Below, in pieces: positions 53,833 through 62,731 of a stretch of 64,000 nt of DNA (the stretch's first letter is position 1; the number at the start of each line of letters is the position of its first letter). A model generated the notes under the pieces. The model did not search any database, was not told where the DNA came from, and worked only from the letters and a program-made list of their open reading frames with translations. A program made the translations under genes and the position numbers. The stretch spans positions 1 to 64,000 of the forward strand of contig NZ_JASBQE010000012.1 of NCBI RefSeq assembly GCF_029960785.1, given 5' to 3'. Source of the DNA: Polyangium sp. 15x6 (GTDB lineage Bacteria > Myxococcota_A > Polyangia > Polyangiales > Polyangiaceae).

Positions 53833-54585
53833 GTGCGAGCGCTGTCCTTGCCCGGCTGCGCCTGCCGGGCGGCGTTCCAGTTCGGCGTGCTCTCGCGCCT
53901 CGTGGCCGCGGGCGAGCGCTTCGATCTCGTGGCGGGAGCCTCGTCGGGATCCATCTCCGGCGCGGCGCTCGTCGCGGGCCTCGCGGCCGCGGGACCGGAC
54001 CTCTGGCGGTCGATGGCAAAGACGCCCGTCGTGTCGCGGCGCTACCTGCAAAGCGAGTGGAGCCCGTTCGGGATGAGCGCGGTGCTGCGCGGCGCGCTCG
54101 AGCGCTTCTTGCCCGAGAAGAAGCTCCACGGGACGGAGACGGAGCTGCTCGTGGCGACCACACACGCGCGGCGCTTCTTTGCGGGGAGGAAGGACGCGCT
54201 CGTCGTGCACTCGAACCACGAGCGGCGCGACATGCACGACGTGCTCGTGGCGTCGTGCTTCATCCCGGTCGTGTACGCGCGTGTGCCGCGGCTCGACGGA
54301 GACGTGCACCTCGACGGAGGCGCCGCGGACAACACGCTCATCGACACGCTCGTGGCGCGCGGGGCGACGGACATCACGGTGATCTCGCCATTTCCCGGCG
54401 GGAAGATCGCGCGCACGCTCTTTTCGCCCGAGAAGCCCCCGACAGCGCCGCCGCACGTACGCCTGCGCCTGCTGTTCCCCGAGCGGCCGCTCCGGCAGCG
54501 GCACTTCGATTTCGATCCGGGCCCCATGGAAGAGGCGCTCACGATGCCGCACCGCTCGGTCGTCATCGAGCCGAGGAGTCGTTGA
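53833..54585 (+). CDS. Patatin-like phospholipase
   Basis: 250 residues from a GTG. The nucleophile elbow is GASSGSISG (GxSxG, Ser near 38), and the catalytic Asp is in LDGGA (DG dyad). The usual glycine-rich DGGGxRG oxyanion loop is replaced by LPGCACRAAF, which is atypical. It would hydrolyse lipid esters at the membrane or be secreted; no signal peptide is seen. Its stop is 4 bp before moaB, so it is co-transcribed with molybdenum-cofactor genes for no obvious reason. A GATAAG hexamer 8 bp before the GTG suggests a leaderless start. Confidence 0.83.
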   Translation: MRALSLPGCACRAAFQFGVLSRLVAAGERFDLVAGASSGSISGAALVAGLAAAGPDLWRSMAKTPVVSRRYLQSEWSPFGMSAVLRGALERFLPEKKLHGTETELLVATTHARRFFAGRKDALVVHSNHERRDMHDVLVASCFIPVVYARVPRLDGDVHLDGGAADNTLIDTLVARGATDITVISPFPGGKIARTLFSPEKPPTAPPHVRLRLLFPERPLRQRHFDFDPGPMEEALTMPHRSVVIEPRSR

Positions 54586-54589
54586 ATTT

Positions 54590-55138
54590 ATGAGCACCAA
54601 CGAAAAACCCGAGGTCTTCAAGGTCGCCACCTTCACCCTCAGCGATACGCGCACGCCGAGCGACGACGTGGGCGGCCGCGTGCTCGTCGATCGCCTGCGG
54701 GCGGCGGGTTTTACCGTCGTCTCGCACGCGATCCTGCGGGAGGAGCCGGACGAGCTCCGCGAGGCGATCCACTACGTCTGCGACGCGGACGCGGCCGACG
54801 CGATCGTGCTGACGGGCGGGACGGGGATCGCGCCGCGGGACCGGACGATCGAGGTGATCGCGCCCATGCTCGACAAGACGATCGACGGCTTCGGCGAGGC
54901 GTTCCGCAGGCTCTCGTGGGATCAGATCGGGCCCCGCGCGATCCTGTCGCGCGCCATCGCCGGCGTGGTGCGAGGCAAGGTGATCGCGGCGCTGCCAGGC
55001 AGCCCGAGCGCCGTCGAGCTCGCGGTCGATGCGCTGCTCGCACCGACGCTGGCCCACGCGATCGCGCTGGCGTCCGGGCGAGGCGGGAAACACGCCGCGC
55101 ACGGCCATGCTCACGGCAAGCATGGGAGGAAGCACTGA
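54590..55138 (+). CDS. moaB: MoaB/MogA-family molybdopterin adenylyltransferase
   Basis: 182 residues. Core motifs are FTLSDTRTPSDDVGG, VLTGGTGIAPRDRT and ALPGSPSAVELAVD, matching the MoaB/Mog fold that adenylylates molybdopterin before molybdate insertion. The C-terminus carries a His-rich tail, GGKHAAHGHAHGKHGRKH, not part of the fold. Its stop overlaps the moeA start by one base (TGATG), coupling the two successive steps of the pathway. Confidence 0.93.
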   Translation: MSTNEKPEVFKVATFTLSDTRTPSDDVGGRVLVDRLRAAGFTVVSHAILREEPDELREAIHYVCDADAADAIVLTGGTGIAPRDRTIEVIAPMLDKTIDGFGEAFRRLSWDQIGPRAILSRAIAGVVRGKVIAALPGSPSAVELAVDALLAPTLAHAIALASGRGGKHAAHGHAHGKHGRKH

Positions 55139-56340
55139 TGCTTTCGTATCGCGACGCTCTCGCGCGTCTGCTCGCCGCCGCGAAGTCCGTGGGCAAGGAG
55201 CGCGTGAGCGTGGATCAGGCCGCCGGGCGCGTGCTCGCGGAGGACCTCGTCGCGCGCGCGCCGATGCCGGCGTTCGATCACAGCTCGATGGATGGCTACG
55301 CGGTGCGCGCCGCGGATGTCGAGGGAGGCGGGCCGTTCGAGTTGCCCGTGGTCGGCGAGAGCTCGGCTGGCGGCGAGAGGCCCGCGCTCGCGCCGAAGAG
55401 CGCGTGCCGGATCTTCACGGGCGCGCGACTGCCCGAGGGCGCGGATACCGTGATCATGCAGGAGAACGTCGAGCGGCGCGGCGACGTGATCGTGATCCGC
55501 GAGGCGCCACGAGCGGGCGCGTGGATCCGTCGACGTGGATCCGATCTCGCGGAGGGCGCGGTGGCGATCGCGCGGGGCACGCGGATGAGGCCGGGTCACG
55601 CGGCTCTCGCGGCGGCGCTCGATCGTCCTTTCGTGCTCGTCGCGCAGCGGCCCGTGGTGACGATCCTGTGCTCGGGCGACGAGCTGCGATCGCCGGGCGA
55701 GCCGGGCAAACCCGGATCGATCGCCGAGTCGAACGGCGTGTTCGTCGCGGCTGCAGCCTGTCAGATCGGGGCGATCGCGCGCGTGGGCGCGTACGTGCCG
55801 GACGACCTCGACGTCGCGCGCGCGGCGGTCGTGGAGGCGCTGCGCGGAAGTGATCTCGTGGTGACGATCGGCGGCGTGAGCGTCGGGGATCGTGACGTGA
55901 TGCGGCCCGCGTTCGAAGCGGCCGGCGTGACGCTCGATTTCTGGCGCGTGGCCATCAAGCCGGGAAAGCCGATCGCCGTGGGCCGCGCCGGGGACACGCA
56001 TGTGCTCGGGTTGCCCGGCAATCCCGCGAGCGCGTCGCTCACGTGGCTGCTCTTCGGAGCGCCGCTCGTGCGAGCGTTGCAAGGTGACCCGGCGCCGCTC
56101 CCGCAGCGCGAGCGCGTGGTGGTGGTGGGCTCGTACGAGCGTACGCCGGGCCGCGAGGAGTTCGTCCGCGCGCGGATCGAGCCGGGCACGGGGCCGATGC
56201 GCGCGCGGATCCTGCCGAATCAGGCGTCGGGCGCGGTGACGAGTTTTGCCGAGGCGGAGGTGCTCGTGGTGGTGCCCGCGAGCCAAGGGAGCGTCGAGGA
56301 CGGGAGCGAGCTCGAAGCAATCCGGATCGACGCGTTCTGA
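55138..56340 (+). CDS. moeA: Molybdopterin molybdotransferase MoeA
   Basis: 400 residues with the four-domain MoeA layout: MPAFDHSSMDGYAVRA near the N-terminus, FTGARLPEGADTVIMQEN, the MoeA/MogA-like domain TIGGVSVGDRDVM with FWRVAIKPGKPIAVG and LGLPGNPASA, and a C-terminal barrel. It inserts molybdate into adenylylated molybdopterin. GGAGG precedes the ATG at 55138. It is convergent with moaE, with stops 2 bp apart. Confidence 0.95.
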   Translation: MLSYRDALARLLAAAKSVGKERVSVDQAAGRVLAEDLVARAPMPAFDHSSMDGYAVRAADVEGGGPFELPVVGESSAGGERPALAPKSACRIFTGARLPEGADTVIMQENVERRGDVIVIREAPRAGAWIRRRGSDLAEGAVAIARGTRMRPGHAALAAALDRPFVLVAQRPVVTILCSGDELRSPGEPGKPGSIAESNGVFVAAAACQIGAIARVGAYVPDDLDVARAAVVEALRGSDLVVTIGGVSVGDRDVMRPAFEAAGVTLDFWRVAIKPGKPIAVGRAGDTHVLGLPGNPASASLTWLLFGAPLVRALQGDPAPLPQRERVVVVGSYERTPGREEFVRARIEPGTGPMRARILPNQASGAVTSFAEAEVLVVVPASQGSVEDGSELEAIRIDAF

Positions 56341-56342
56341 GG

Positions 56343-56837
56343 TCAGCGCTTCTCGTCGTGCGCGCGGCCGTGGTGCGCGTGCGCGTGATGTCCGTGTTCG
56401 CCGTGGTCGGGCGCGCAGCGCGCGTCCTCCCAGCCGACCCAGTAAGGCCCGTCGGGGCCGTGCTCGCGTTTCCAGATCGGGAGCCTGGCCTTGATGCGAT
56501 CGATGAGCTCGCGACACGCGCGGAACGCCTCGCCGCGATGCGGGGCGCTCGCGGCGCATGCGACGGCGACGTCGCCGACGTGGAGCGCGCCGATGCGGTG
56601 CGTGGCTGCGACACGAACGCCCGGAATCTCACGCTCGATCTCTTCGAGGATCCGCTGGAGCTCAGCCTCGGCCATGGTGCCGTAGGCCTCGTATTCGAGC
56701 AGGCTCACGGCGCGGCCGTCGTTCGTGTTGCGAACGACGCCGAGGAACGTGGCGATCGCGCCCGCCTCGGGGCGCGCCACGATCTGGATGATCTCGTCGA
56801 GCGAGAGCGCCTCGCGGCGGATACGCGTCGCGCTCAC
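56343..56837 (-). CDS. moaE: Molybdopterin synthase large subunit MoaE
   Basis: 164 residues from a GTG that overlaps the moaC stop (GTGA), with GGAGG 5 bp upstream. Core: GAIATFLGVVRNTNDGR, LEYEAYGTMAEAEL, RIGALHVGDVAVACAASAPHR, and the active-site Lys region PIWKREHGPDG. It transfers sulfur from the MoaD thiocarboxylate to cyclic pyranopterin monophosphate. The C-terminus ends in a His-rich tail (HGEHGHHAHAHHGRAHDEKR) like that of MoaB. Confidence 0.94.
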   Translation of the reverse strand: MSATRIRREALSLDEIIQIVARPEAGAIATFLGVVRNTNDGRAVSLLEYEAYGTMAEAELQRILEEIEREIPGVRVAATHRIGALHVGDVAVACAASAPHRGEAFRACRELIDRIKARLPIWKREHGPDGPYWVGWEDARCAPDHGEHGHHAHAHHGRAHDEKR

Positions 56838-57772
56838 GGCGACCTCCGGAAGTGTCCCGATCGACCACCGCTCTTCTCCACCAGCATCACGTCCTCGACG
56901 ACCATCTCGCGATCGATGCCCTTGAGCATGTCGTACAGCGTGAGCGCGGCGACCGACGCGGCCACCATCGCTTCCATCTCCACGCCGGTCCTGTCCGTGG
57001 CCTCGGCGCTCGCCGTGATCGAAACGCGCGCGGCGGCCTCGTCGACGTCGAGCGCGATGGCCACGTGCGTCAGGGCGATCGCGTGACACATCGGGATGAG
57101 CTCCGGCGTGCGCTTGGCGGCCATGATGCCGGCGATTCGCGCCGTCGCGAGCACCTCGCCCTTCGGCGTGTCGCCACGCGCGAGGCGAGCGGCGGTCTCG
57201 GGCCGCATGCGCACGCGCGCGACGGCGACCGCGCGCCGCTGCGTCGGCGGCTTCTCGGCGACGTCGACCATCCGGACATCCCCGCGAGGACCGAGGTGCG
57301 AGGAGAGGCTCGTCGCATCGGTCGCGTGCGCAGCAGCGCGCGGGACGAGGACGTCGAGCGCGGCCGAGAGGATCGTCGGATCGCTGCGCTTTGCCGCGCG
57401 GCGGAGGCAGTGCACGAGAGAAAAACGAGCGAGGCCCGAGAGCGAGGCCCACGTGCGCGCGTCGATCGATCGATCTGCCGGCAAAGCCTCACGCAGGCCT
57501 TCGGGCAGGTGATCCGGGCTCGGATCCGCGGCGAGTGGCATCGGGAGTGCAGGAGGGTGGGCCTGCTGCACGATCTCGTTGACAGTCGCCACGTCGACGA
57601 CGGCCTCGGCGCCGGCGCGCGTGATCCGCCGTCGCTCCTCGAACGCGAGGGAGCGCCAGCCTTCGAGCGGCAGCCGGAGCCCGGCGTGATCGAGTGCGCG
57701 TCGCGCAGCGAGAGGAACGAGATCCAGCGCGGGCCCGATCTCTTCGGCTTCGAATGAAAATACTTCGTTCAC
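56834..57772 (-). CDS. moaC: NarM-like (nitrate-reductase-associated) / MoaC fusion protein
   Basis: 312 residues. Residues about 157-310 are a complete MoaC (cyclic pyranopterin monophosphate synthase): KGEVLATARIAGIMAAKRTP, LIPMCHAIALTHV (H230), GVEMEAMVAASVAALT, YDMLKGIDREM (K284) and VEKSGGRSGHF (K300). Residues about 5-140 match the nitrate-reductase-associated family to which cyanobacterial NarM belongs: FSFEAEEIGPALDLVPLAAR, LPLEGWRSLAFEERRRI and TWASLSGLARFSLVHC. Such a fusion is not standard. It uses a GTG start, 12 bp after moaA, and its stop overlaps moaE. Confidence 0.88.
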   Translation of the reverse strand: MNEVFSFEAEEIGPALDLVPLAARRALDHAGLRLPLEGWRSLAFEERRRITRAGAEAVVDVATVNEIVQQAHPPALPMPLAADPSPDHLPEGLREALPADRSIDARTWASLSGLARFSLVHCLRRAAKRSDPTILSAALDVLVPRAAAHATDATSLSSHLGPRGDVRMVDVAEKPPTQRRAVAVARVRMRPETAARLARGDTPKGEVLATARIAGIMAAKRTPELIPMCHAIALTHVAIALDVDEAAARVSITASAEATDRTGVEMEAMVAASVAALTLYDMLKGIDREMVVEDVMLVEKSGGRSGHFRRSP

Positions 57773-57784
57773 GGAGGCCGAATC

Positions 57785-58834
57785 CTATCCGCCGATCGCG
57801 CGCATGGACACGCCCGCGGCGGTCTCCTCGGTGCAACCCTTCCAGATCGTGCCGTCGGGCTTCATCGACCAGGCGAGCCCGATGTGCTCGACGATCGCCT
57901 CCGCATCGCCCGCGCGCGCAGGCGCTCCTGCGTCGACGCCGTCGTCCGTGGCGAGGCAAGGACGCAGGACGCCCGTCGACGAGACGCGCAGGCGATCACA
58001 GGTCTCGCAGAACGTGTCGCTCGTGCCCGTGATGAACCCGACGCGCAGCGCCGGATCGTGGCGCGCGCGCACGTACTTCGCGGGGCCGAGGCCCGGATCG
58101 GTGACGGCCTCCTCGGGGAGGAGGTGCGCGGCGAGCGCCCGGCGCATCTCGGACGCCGTGACGAGGTGATCGGCCACGAGCTTGGCTCCCTCGGCGATCG
58201 GCATGACCTCGAGGAACCGCGGCAAGATCCGTTTTTCCCAGGCCCAGAGCAAGATGCGCTCGAGCTCGTCGTCGTTCACGCCGCGCAGGACGACGGTGTT
58301 CAGCTTGATCGGAGAGAACCCCGCTTCGATCGCGGCGTCGATGCCCGCGAGGACGGCGTCGAGATCGCCGCCGCGCGTGACCTCGCGAAAACGAACGGGG
58401 TCGAGTGTGTCGATCGAGACGTTCACGCGATGCAGCCCCGCGTCGCGCAGCGGCCGAGCGAGGCGCGCGAGCTGCGAGGCGTTCGTGGTGAGCGCGAGGT
58501 CCTCGAAGCCGAGCGAGGAGAGGTGCGCGACGATCGAGACGATCTCGGGATGCACGAGGGGCTCGCCACCCGTGAGCCGCACGCGGCGTACGCCCGCGCG
58601 CCGCAGCGCCTCGAACATGGTCTTCCACGCCGGCGTCATGAGGCGACCGTCCGCGTAGCCATCGTTCCGCGAGGGCCGGCAGTACGTGCAGGCGAAGTCG
58701 CACCGATCGGTCACGGAGACACGCACGCTGCGCGGCGGCGGGCCGGCCGAAACGCGCGTCGGCACGAGCGAGCGCGCGCCGAGCATCGGCAAGGATCGCC
58801 GTTTCTCGACCGTCGGATCGTTCACCACCGCCAC
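57785..58834 (-). CDS. moaA: GTP 3',8-cyclase MoaA
   Basis: 349 residues. The radical-SAM cluster is CDFACTYC, TGGEPLVHPE is the SAM region, and the C-terminal second cluster is CETCDRLR followed by GVLRPC. The protein ends RAIGG, keeping the functional C-terminal GG. It converts GTP to 3',8-cyclo-7,8-dihydro-GTP, which MoaC rearranges. A GTG start with GGAGG 8 bp upstream follows moaD by 4 bp. The N-terminal extension of about 35 residues before the core is a little longer than usual. Confidence 0.96.
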   Translation of the reverse strand: MAVVNDPTVEKRRSLPMLGARSLVPTRVSAGPPPRSVRVSVTDRCDFACTYCRPSRNDGYADGRLMTPAWKTMFEALRRAGVRRVRLTGGEPLVHPEIVSIVAHLSSLGFEDLALTTNASQLARLARPLRDAGLHRVNVSIDTLDPVRFREVTRGGDLDAVLAGIDAAIEAGFSPIKLNTVVLRGVNDDELERILLWAWEKRILPRFLEVMPIAEGAKLVADHLVTASEMRRALAAHLLPEEAVTDPGLGPAKYVRARHDPALRVGFITGTSDTFCETCDRLRVSSTGVLRPCLATDDGVDAGAPARAGDAEAIVEHIGLAWSMKPDGTIWKGCTEETAAGVSMRAIGG

Positions 58835-58838
58835 CGCC

Positions 58839-59090
58839 TCATCCTCCCGCGACGGGCGGGATCAACGCGACCTCGTCCCCCGACCGGACCTCCTCGTCGG
58901 GTCGCGCATACGCGCCGTTCACCGCGACGCGGATCGATCGCCGATAAGGAACGAGCGCGGGAAAACGGCTGCAAACGTGGTGAAGAAGCTCCTCCGCGGT
59001 GCACGGCGCGTCGAGCGGAAAGACGAGCTCCGACGCACCGAGCACGTCCCGCGCCCCCGCGAACGCGAGCAGCCTCACCGTGTTCGACAT
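58839..59090 (-). CDS. moaD: Molybdopterin synthase sulfur-carrier subunit MoaD
   Basis: 83 residues with a ubiquitin-like fold ending in the required PPVAGG; the C-terminal Gly carries sulfur as thiocarboxylate. VRLLAFAGARDVLGASEL and AVNGAYARPDEEVRSGDEVAL are typical. It is the first gene of moaD-moaA-narM/moaC-moaE. No MoeB-type activating enzyme gene is in the window, so activation must come from elsewhere. Confidence 0.93.
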   Translation of the reverse strand: MSNTVRLLAFAGARDVLGASELVFPLDAPCTAEELLHHVCSRFPALVPYRRSIRVAVNGAYARPDEEVRSGDEVALIPPVAGG

Positions 59091-59197
59091 GTTCCGTAAC
59101 GTAGCATTGTTGGATCGAGGTTGACAGATCGGGCGTGAAAACAAGCCGTCTCGTCGCTGTGCCGAGCGGCCAGGGGCGCGATATAGTCGCCCGTCCG

Positions 59198-62100
59198 ATG
59201 AGCGAGCAAACCGGCACGATCGGCAAGATTCTGGCCGGACGGTACCAGGTTCGGAGGGAGCTCGGGCGTGGCGGCATGGGGGTCGTCTACCTGTGCCGCG
59301 ATCTCGTGGCCGACGATCGCGTGGCCGTGAAGGTCCTGAGCCGACCGGGGGCGCGGCCACGCGCCGAGGAAGCGTGGTGGTTCCACGAGGAGGCCCGCGC
59401 GCTCGCGGCGCTCTCGCACCCGTGCATCGTGCGCGCGCGTGACTTCGGCGCGCTCGCCGACGGCACGCCGTTCCTCGTGATGGATGCCGTGCCGGGCCGC
59501 TCGCTGCACGAGTGGCTCTACCTCGCACAAGAGGAAGGCGGTCTGCCGTGGCCGCTCATCTGGAAGATCACCGACGACGTGCTCGCGGCGCTCGCACACG
59601 CGCACGCGCGCGGCGTCATCCATGGGGATCTCAAGCCCTCGAACATCCTCGTCGACATCCCGCACGACGACACGGAGCCGCCGACGGTGCACGTGCTCGA
59701 TCTCGGGCTCGCGTGGCTCATGCAGGATCGCGTCGATCACAGGCTCGACGGCTCGCCCGTCTCGAAGCCGACGATCCGCTGGGGCGCAGGCACGCCGGGG
59801 TGGATGGCGCCGGAGCAGATCCGTTACGCCGCGCCGCACGTGGGTCCGTCGACGGACCTCTACTCGCTCGGCTGCGTCCTGTTCACGATGCTCGCGGGCC
59901 GCGAGCCGTACGAAGGCACGGACGAGGAGCTGCTCGCGAAGCACAAGAGCTCGCCGCTGCCCGAGGTGCCGCTCCGTCCGGGCATCCCGCCGGACATCGT
60001 GCCGCTCGTGCGGCGCCTCATGAACAAGCGACCGTGGCAGCGCTTCGATTTCGCGGCCGACGCGCGCGCGCTCCTCTGGCGCATGCGGCCGCGCGGCGGA
60101 GACCCGACGGCGACGCCGAGACCTTCGGCCGCGCCGCCGATGTCCATGCCGCTGCGCGACTCGCCGCTGGTCGTCGAGAGCAACTACCTCGACTCGCAGG
60201 TGACCACGACGGGCCTGCTCGGGCTGCGGCCGAGCCCTTTCGTCGCGCGCGCGGCGGAGCGCTCGCGCCTGCTCGACGTGGCGAACCAGATCGCCACGTC
60301 GGAGAACCCCGAGCACCGCTTCTTGTTGCTCTCGGGTGAAGCCGGCGTGGGCAAGTCGCGCCTCGCCGAGTGGCTCTGCGAGGAGGTGCACGAGCGCGGG
60401 CTGGTGGTGCCGCTGCGCGCGCGGTACCGGAAGATCGCCGCGCCGCTCGACGGTGTGGTCGGCGCGATCGTGCAGCACTACCGGCTCGAGCGCGAAGGGC
60501 GCGACGTCGTCGAGAAGGTCCTCCTGAACCAGTGGGAGGTCGCGCCCGACGACGACGAAGGCAAGATGTGGGTCGCCGCGACGGCCGAGTGGATCCGGCC
60601 CTCGTCGCAAGGCGACGCGATCGGCCCGACGGGCAAACGCTTCGCGCTCTCCTCCGAGACGCGGTGGCGCGTGATGCAGTACGCGCTGCAGAAGATCGCC
60701 AAGAACCGTCCGCTCCTCTTGATGCTCGACGATCTGCATCACGGCTCGCCGACGACGTTCGAGGGGATGGCGCGGCTCCACCGCGAGACGCCAGGCCTCA
60801 GGCTGCTCATCGTCGGCACCGTGCGCGACGAGGCGATCATGACGGACCCGGTCGCGCGCGAGTGGGTCGAGTGGCTCTTGCGCGAGCTCGGCGGCGATCG
60901 CCTGACGCTCGAGCCGCTCGACCCGACGCAGACGCACGCGCTCCTCCGCGAGACGTTGCCGCTCGACGAGGCGGCCGTGGTCGAGGCCGCGCAACGCAGC
61001 AAGGGCAACCCGCTGTTCGCGCTGCAGATCGTCCACGCATGGGCGACGGGCGGGCACATCGAGCTGCGTGACGGGCGGTACGTGGTGCCCGAAGCGAAGC
61101 TCGCGATGCGCGCAGCCACGACGGCCGAGCTCTGGGAGGAGCGGCTGCGCGCGATCCCCGAAGATCTCCGGCGCGGCGCGCGCGCGGCGGCGGCGCTCGG
61201 CGGCGACATCCGCGAGGACGTGCTGCGGCTCGAGCTCGGGGCGCTCGGCGTGGACGCGGAGCGCGCCGTGGCCGCGATGAAGCGCGCGCAGATCCTGCTC
61301 GCGTCCGGCGAAGAGCGCCTGCGATGGCCGCACGCGCTCTTGCAAGAGCACCTGCTCGGGCAGCTCTTCGCGCAGCCCGACGCGGCCGCGGTCCTGCGCG
61401 CCGCCGCGAACGCGCTCGCGCATCACCCCGACGCGGGCAGTCGGCGCATCGTGCGTCACCGCGTGATGAACCTCGTCCGCGCCGGCGACGTGAACGTCGC
61501 CGCGGAGCTCTTGCACCGCTCGATCGCCGAGTCGTGGGGGCGCAAGCGCGACGTGCAAGCGACGCTGCGCGATCTGTCACTCCTCGACGGTCGGCTCGAA
61601 GGTTTGCAGCTCGCGCGGCATCGCAGGTGGCGCGCCGAGGCGCTGCGGCACGCGGGCAGGCTCGAAGACTGCCGGCGCGAGGCCGAAGAGGCCCGCAGGC
61701 TCTTCCACGAAGCGGGGGATCCCGAGAGCGAGGCCGCGTGTCTCCGGCTCCTCGGCCACGCCGCGAGTGATCTCGCCGCGCCCGCCGAAGGGCGCAAGCT
61801 CGTGGCGAAGGCGCTCGAGATGTTCCGGTCGCTCGGCGACACACACGGGCAAGCACTCTGCGAGGTGATCATCGGGGAAATCGATTTCCTGCTCGGCGAT
61901 CACCTCGAAGCGGCCCGCATCCTCGAGAGCGCAGGGCCCAAGTTCCAGGCCGTCGGCGATCGCCTCGGCCACGCGCAGTGCCTCGTGCTGCACAGCTTCG
62001 TCGAGCAGTCCGGCGGCTCGCCCGAGAAGGCGCGCGCGCTCCTCCGCACGGCGCGCGCCGAGTTCGACGCGATCGGCTATCGCCTCGGCATGGCCCAGTG

Positions 62101-62731
62101 CGACGTCACGCTCGCGCACTCGGATCATCGCGAAGGTCGGCTCGAAGAAGCGCGACGGGTGGCGCTCCTGTCGCGCCGGAGCTTCCGCGACCTCGGCAAC
62201 CCGCGCGGCGAAGGCGCGTGCGAGCGTCTGCTCGCGATGACCGCGTTCGACGCAGGTCAGCTCGACATGGCGGACGCGCACGCGCGCGCCGCGACGGCGC
62301 TCTTCGATCGGCTCGCCGATCCGTGGGGTCAGGTCGAGATCAAGATCATCGTCGCGCAGATCGCGCTCGAACGTGGACAAGCGGAGGTCGCGCGCGCGGC
62401 GCTCGCCGAGTGCGAGGCCACGGGTCTCGCCGAAGCCGAGCCGAAGCAGCACCTCGCGCTCACGCGGGCGTGGCTCGCCTACCACGAGGGCCGGTTCCAG
62501 GATGCTGCGCACGAGCTCGATCAGGCGCGCAAGACGTTCCAGGATCCGAGCCGCACCGGTGATCACACGCCCGAGCTCCTGCGCAGGTTCAGCCGCATGG
62601 GCTGGCCCGCGCCCGCGAGCGAGACGATCACGGCATGGATGCGCGCGCTCTCCACGCGGAGCCCGCTCTCGACGCCGCCGCCCGCGGAGCAACCCGCCGC
62701 GGCACCGCCCTCCGCGAAGCCCAGCAGCTAG
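59198..62731 (+). CDS. Ser/Thr kinase - AAA/AfsR-like ATPase - TPR giant regulator
   Basis: 1177 residues from the ATG at 59198. The kinase domain (about 15-290) has GRGGMGVVYLC, VAVKVL (K45), MAPEQIR and a variant catalytic loop HGDLKPSN (142-149, HGD for HRD); DFG reads DLG (168-170). The ATPase domain (about 345-620) has Walker A SGEAGVGKSR (379-388) and a LLMLDDLHH Walker B region. The remaining 500 residues are TPR-like helices. It resembles PknK-type kinase/ATPase signalling proteins of myxobacteria. There is no membrane segment. No ribosome-binding site is seen; TATAGT lies 10 bp before the ATG (possible leaderless start). Confidence 0.9.
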   Translation: MSEQTGTIGKILAGRYQVRRELGRGGMGVVYLCRDLVADDRVAVKVLSRPGARPRAEEAWWFHEEARALAALSHPCIVRARDFGALADGTPFLVMDAVPGRSLHEWLYLAQEEGGLPWPLIWKITDDVLAALAHAHARGVIHGDLKPSNILVDIPHDDTEPPTVHVLDLGLAWLMQDRVDHRLDGSPVSKPTIRWGAGTPGWMAPEQIRYAAPHVGPSTDLYSLGCVLFTMLAGREPYEGTDEELLAKHKSSPLPEVPLRPGIPPDIVPLVRRLMNKRPWQRFDFAADARALLWRMRPRGGDPTATPRPSAAPPMSMPLRDSPLVVESNYLDSQVTTTGLLGLRPSPFVARAAERSRLLDVANQIATSENPEHRFLLLSGEAGVGKSRLAEWLCEEVHERGLVVPLRARYRKIAAPLDGVVGAIVQHYRLEREGRDVVEKVLLNQWEVAPDDDEGKMWVAATAEWIRPSSQGDAIGPTGKRFALSSETRWRVMQYALQKIAKNRPLLLMLDDLHHGSPTTFEGMARLHRETPGLRLLIVGTVRDEAIMTDPVAREWVEWLLRELGGDRLTLEPLDPTQTHALLRETLPLDEAAVVEAAQRSKGNPLFALQIVHAWATGGHIELRDGRYVVPEAKLAMRAATTAELWEERLRAIPEDLRRGARAAAALGGDIREDVLRLELGALGVDAERAVAAMKRAQILLASGEERLRWPHALLQEHLLGQLFAQPDAAAVLRAAANALAHHPDAGSRRIVRHRVMNLVRAGDVNVAAELLHRSIAESWGRKRDVQATLRDLSLLDGRLEGLQLARHRRWRAEALRHAGRLEDCRREAEEARRLFHEAGDPESEAACLRLLGHAASDLAAPAEGRKLVAKALEMFRSLGDTHGQALCEVIIGEIDFLLGDHLEAARILESAGPKFQAVGDRLGHAQCLVLHSFVEQSGGSPEKARALLRTARAEFDAIGYRLGMAQCDVTLAHSDHREGRLEEARRVALLSRRSFRDLGNPRGEGACERLLAMTAFDAGQLDMADAHARAATALFDRLADPWGQVEIKIIVAQIALERGQAEVARAALAECEATGLAEAEPKQHLALTRAWLAYHEGRFQDAAHELDQARKTFQDPSRTGDHTPELLRRFSRMGWPAPASETITAWMRALSTRSPLSTPPPAEQPAAAPPSAKPSS

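Noticed and set aside
52733-54163. 476-codon version of Lgt extending to 54163
   Set aside because: The extension is antisense to the patatin-like gene and Arg/Ser/Pro-rich; membrane topology begins after 53704.
59075-61558. 827-codon minus-strand frame opposite the kinase giant
   Set aside because: Low-complexity Arg/His/Asp translation with no motif; the plus strand encodes a recognisable kinase-ATPase.
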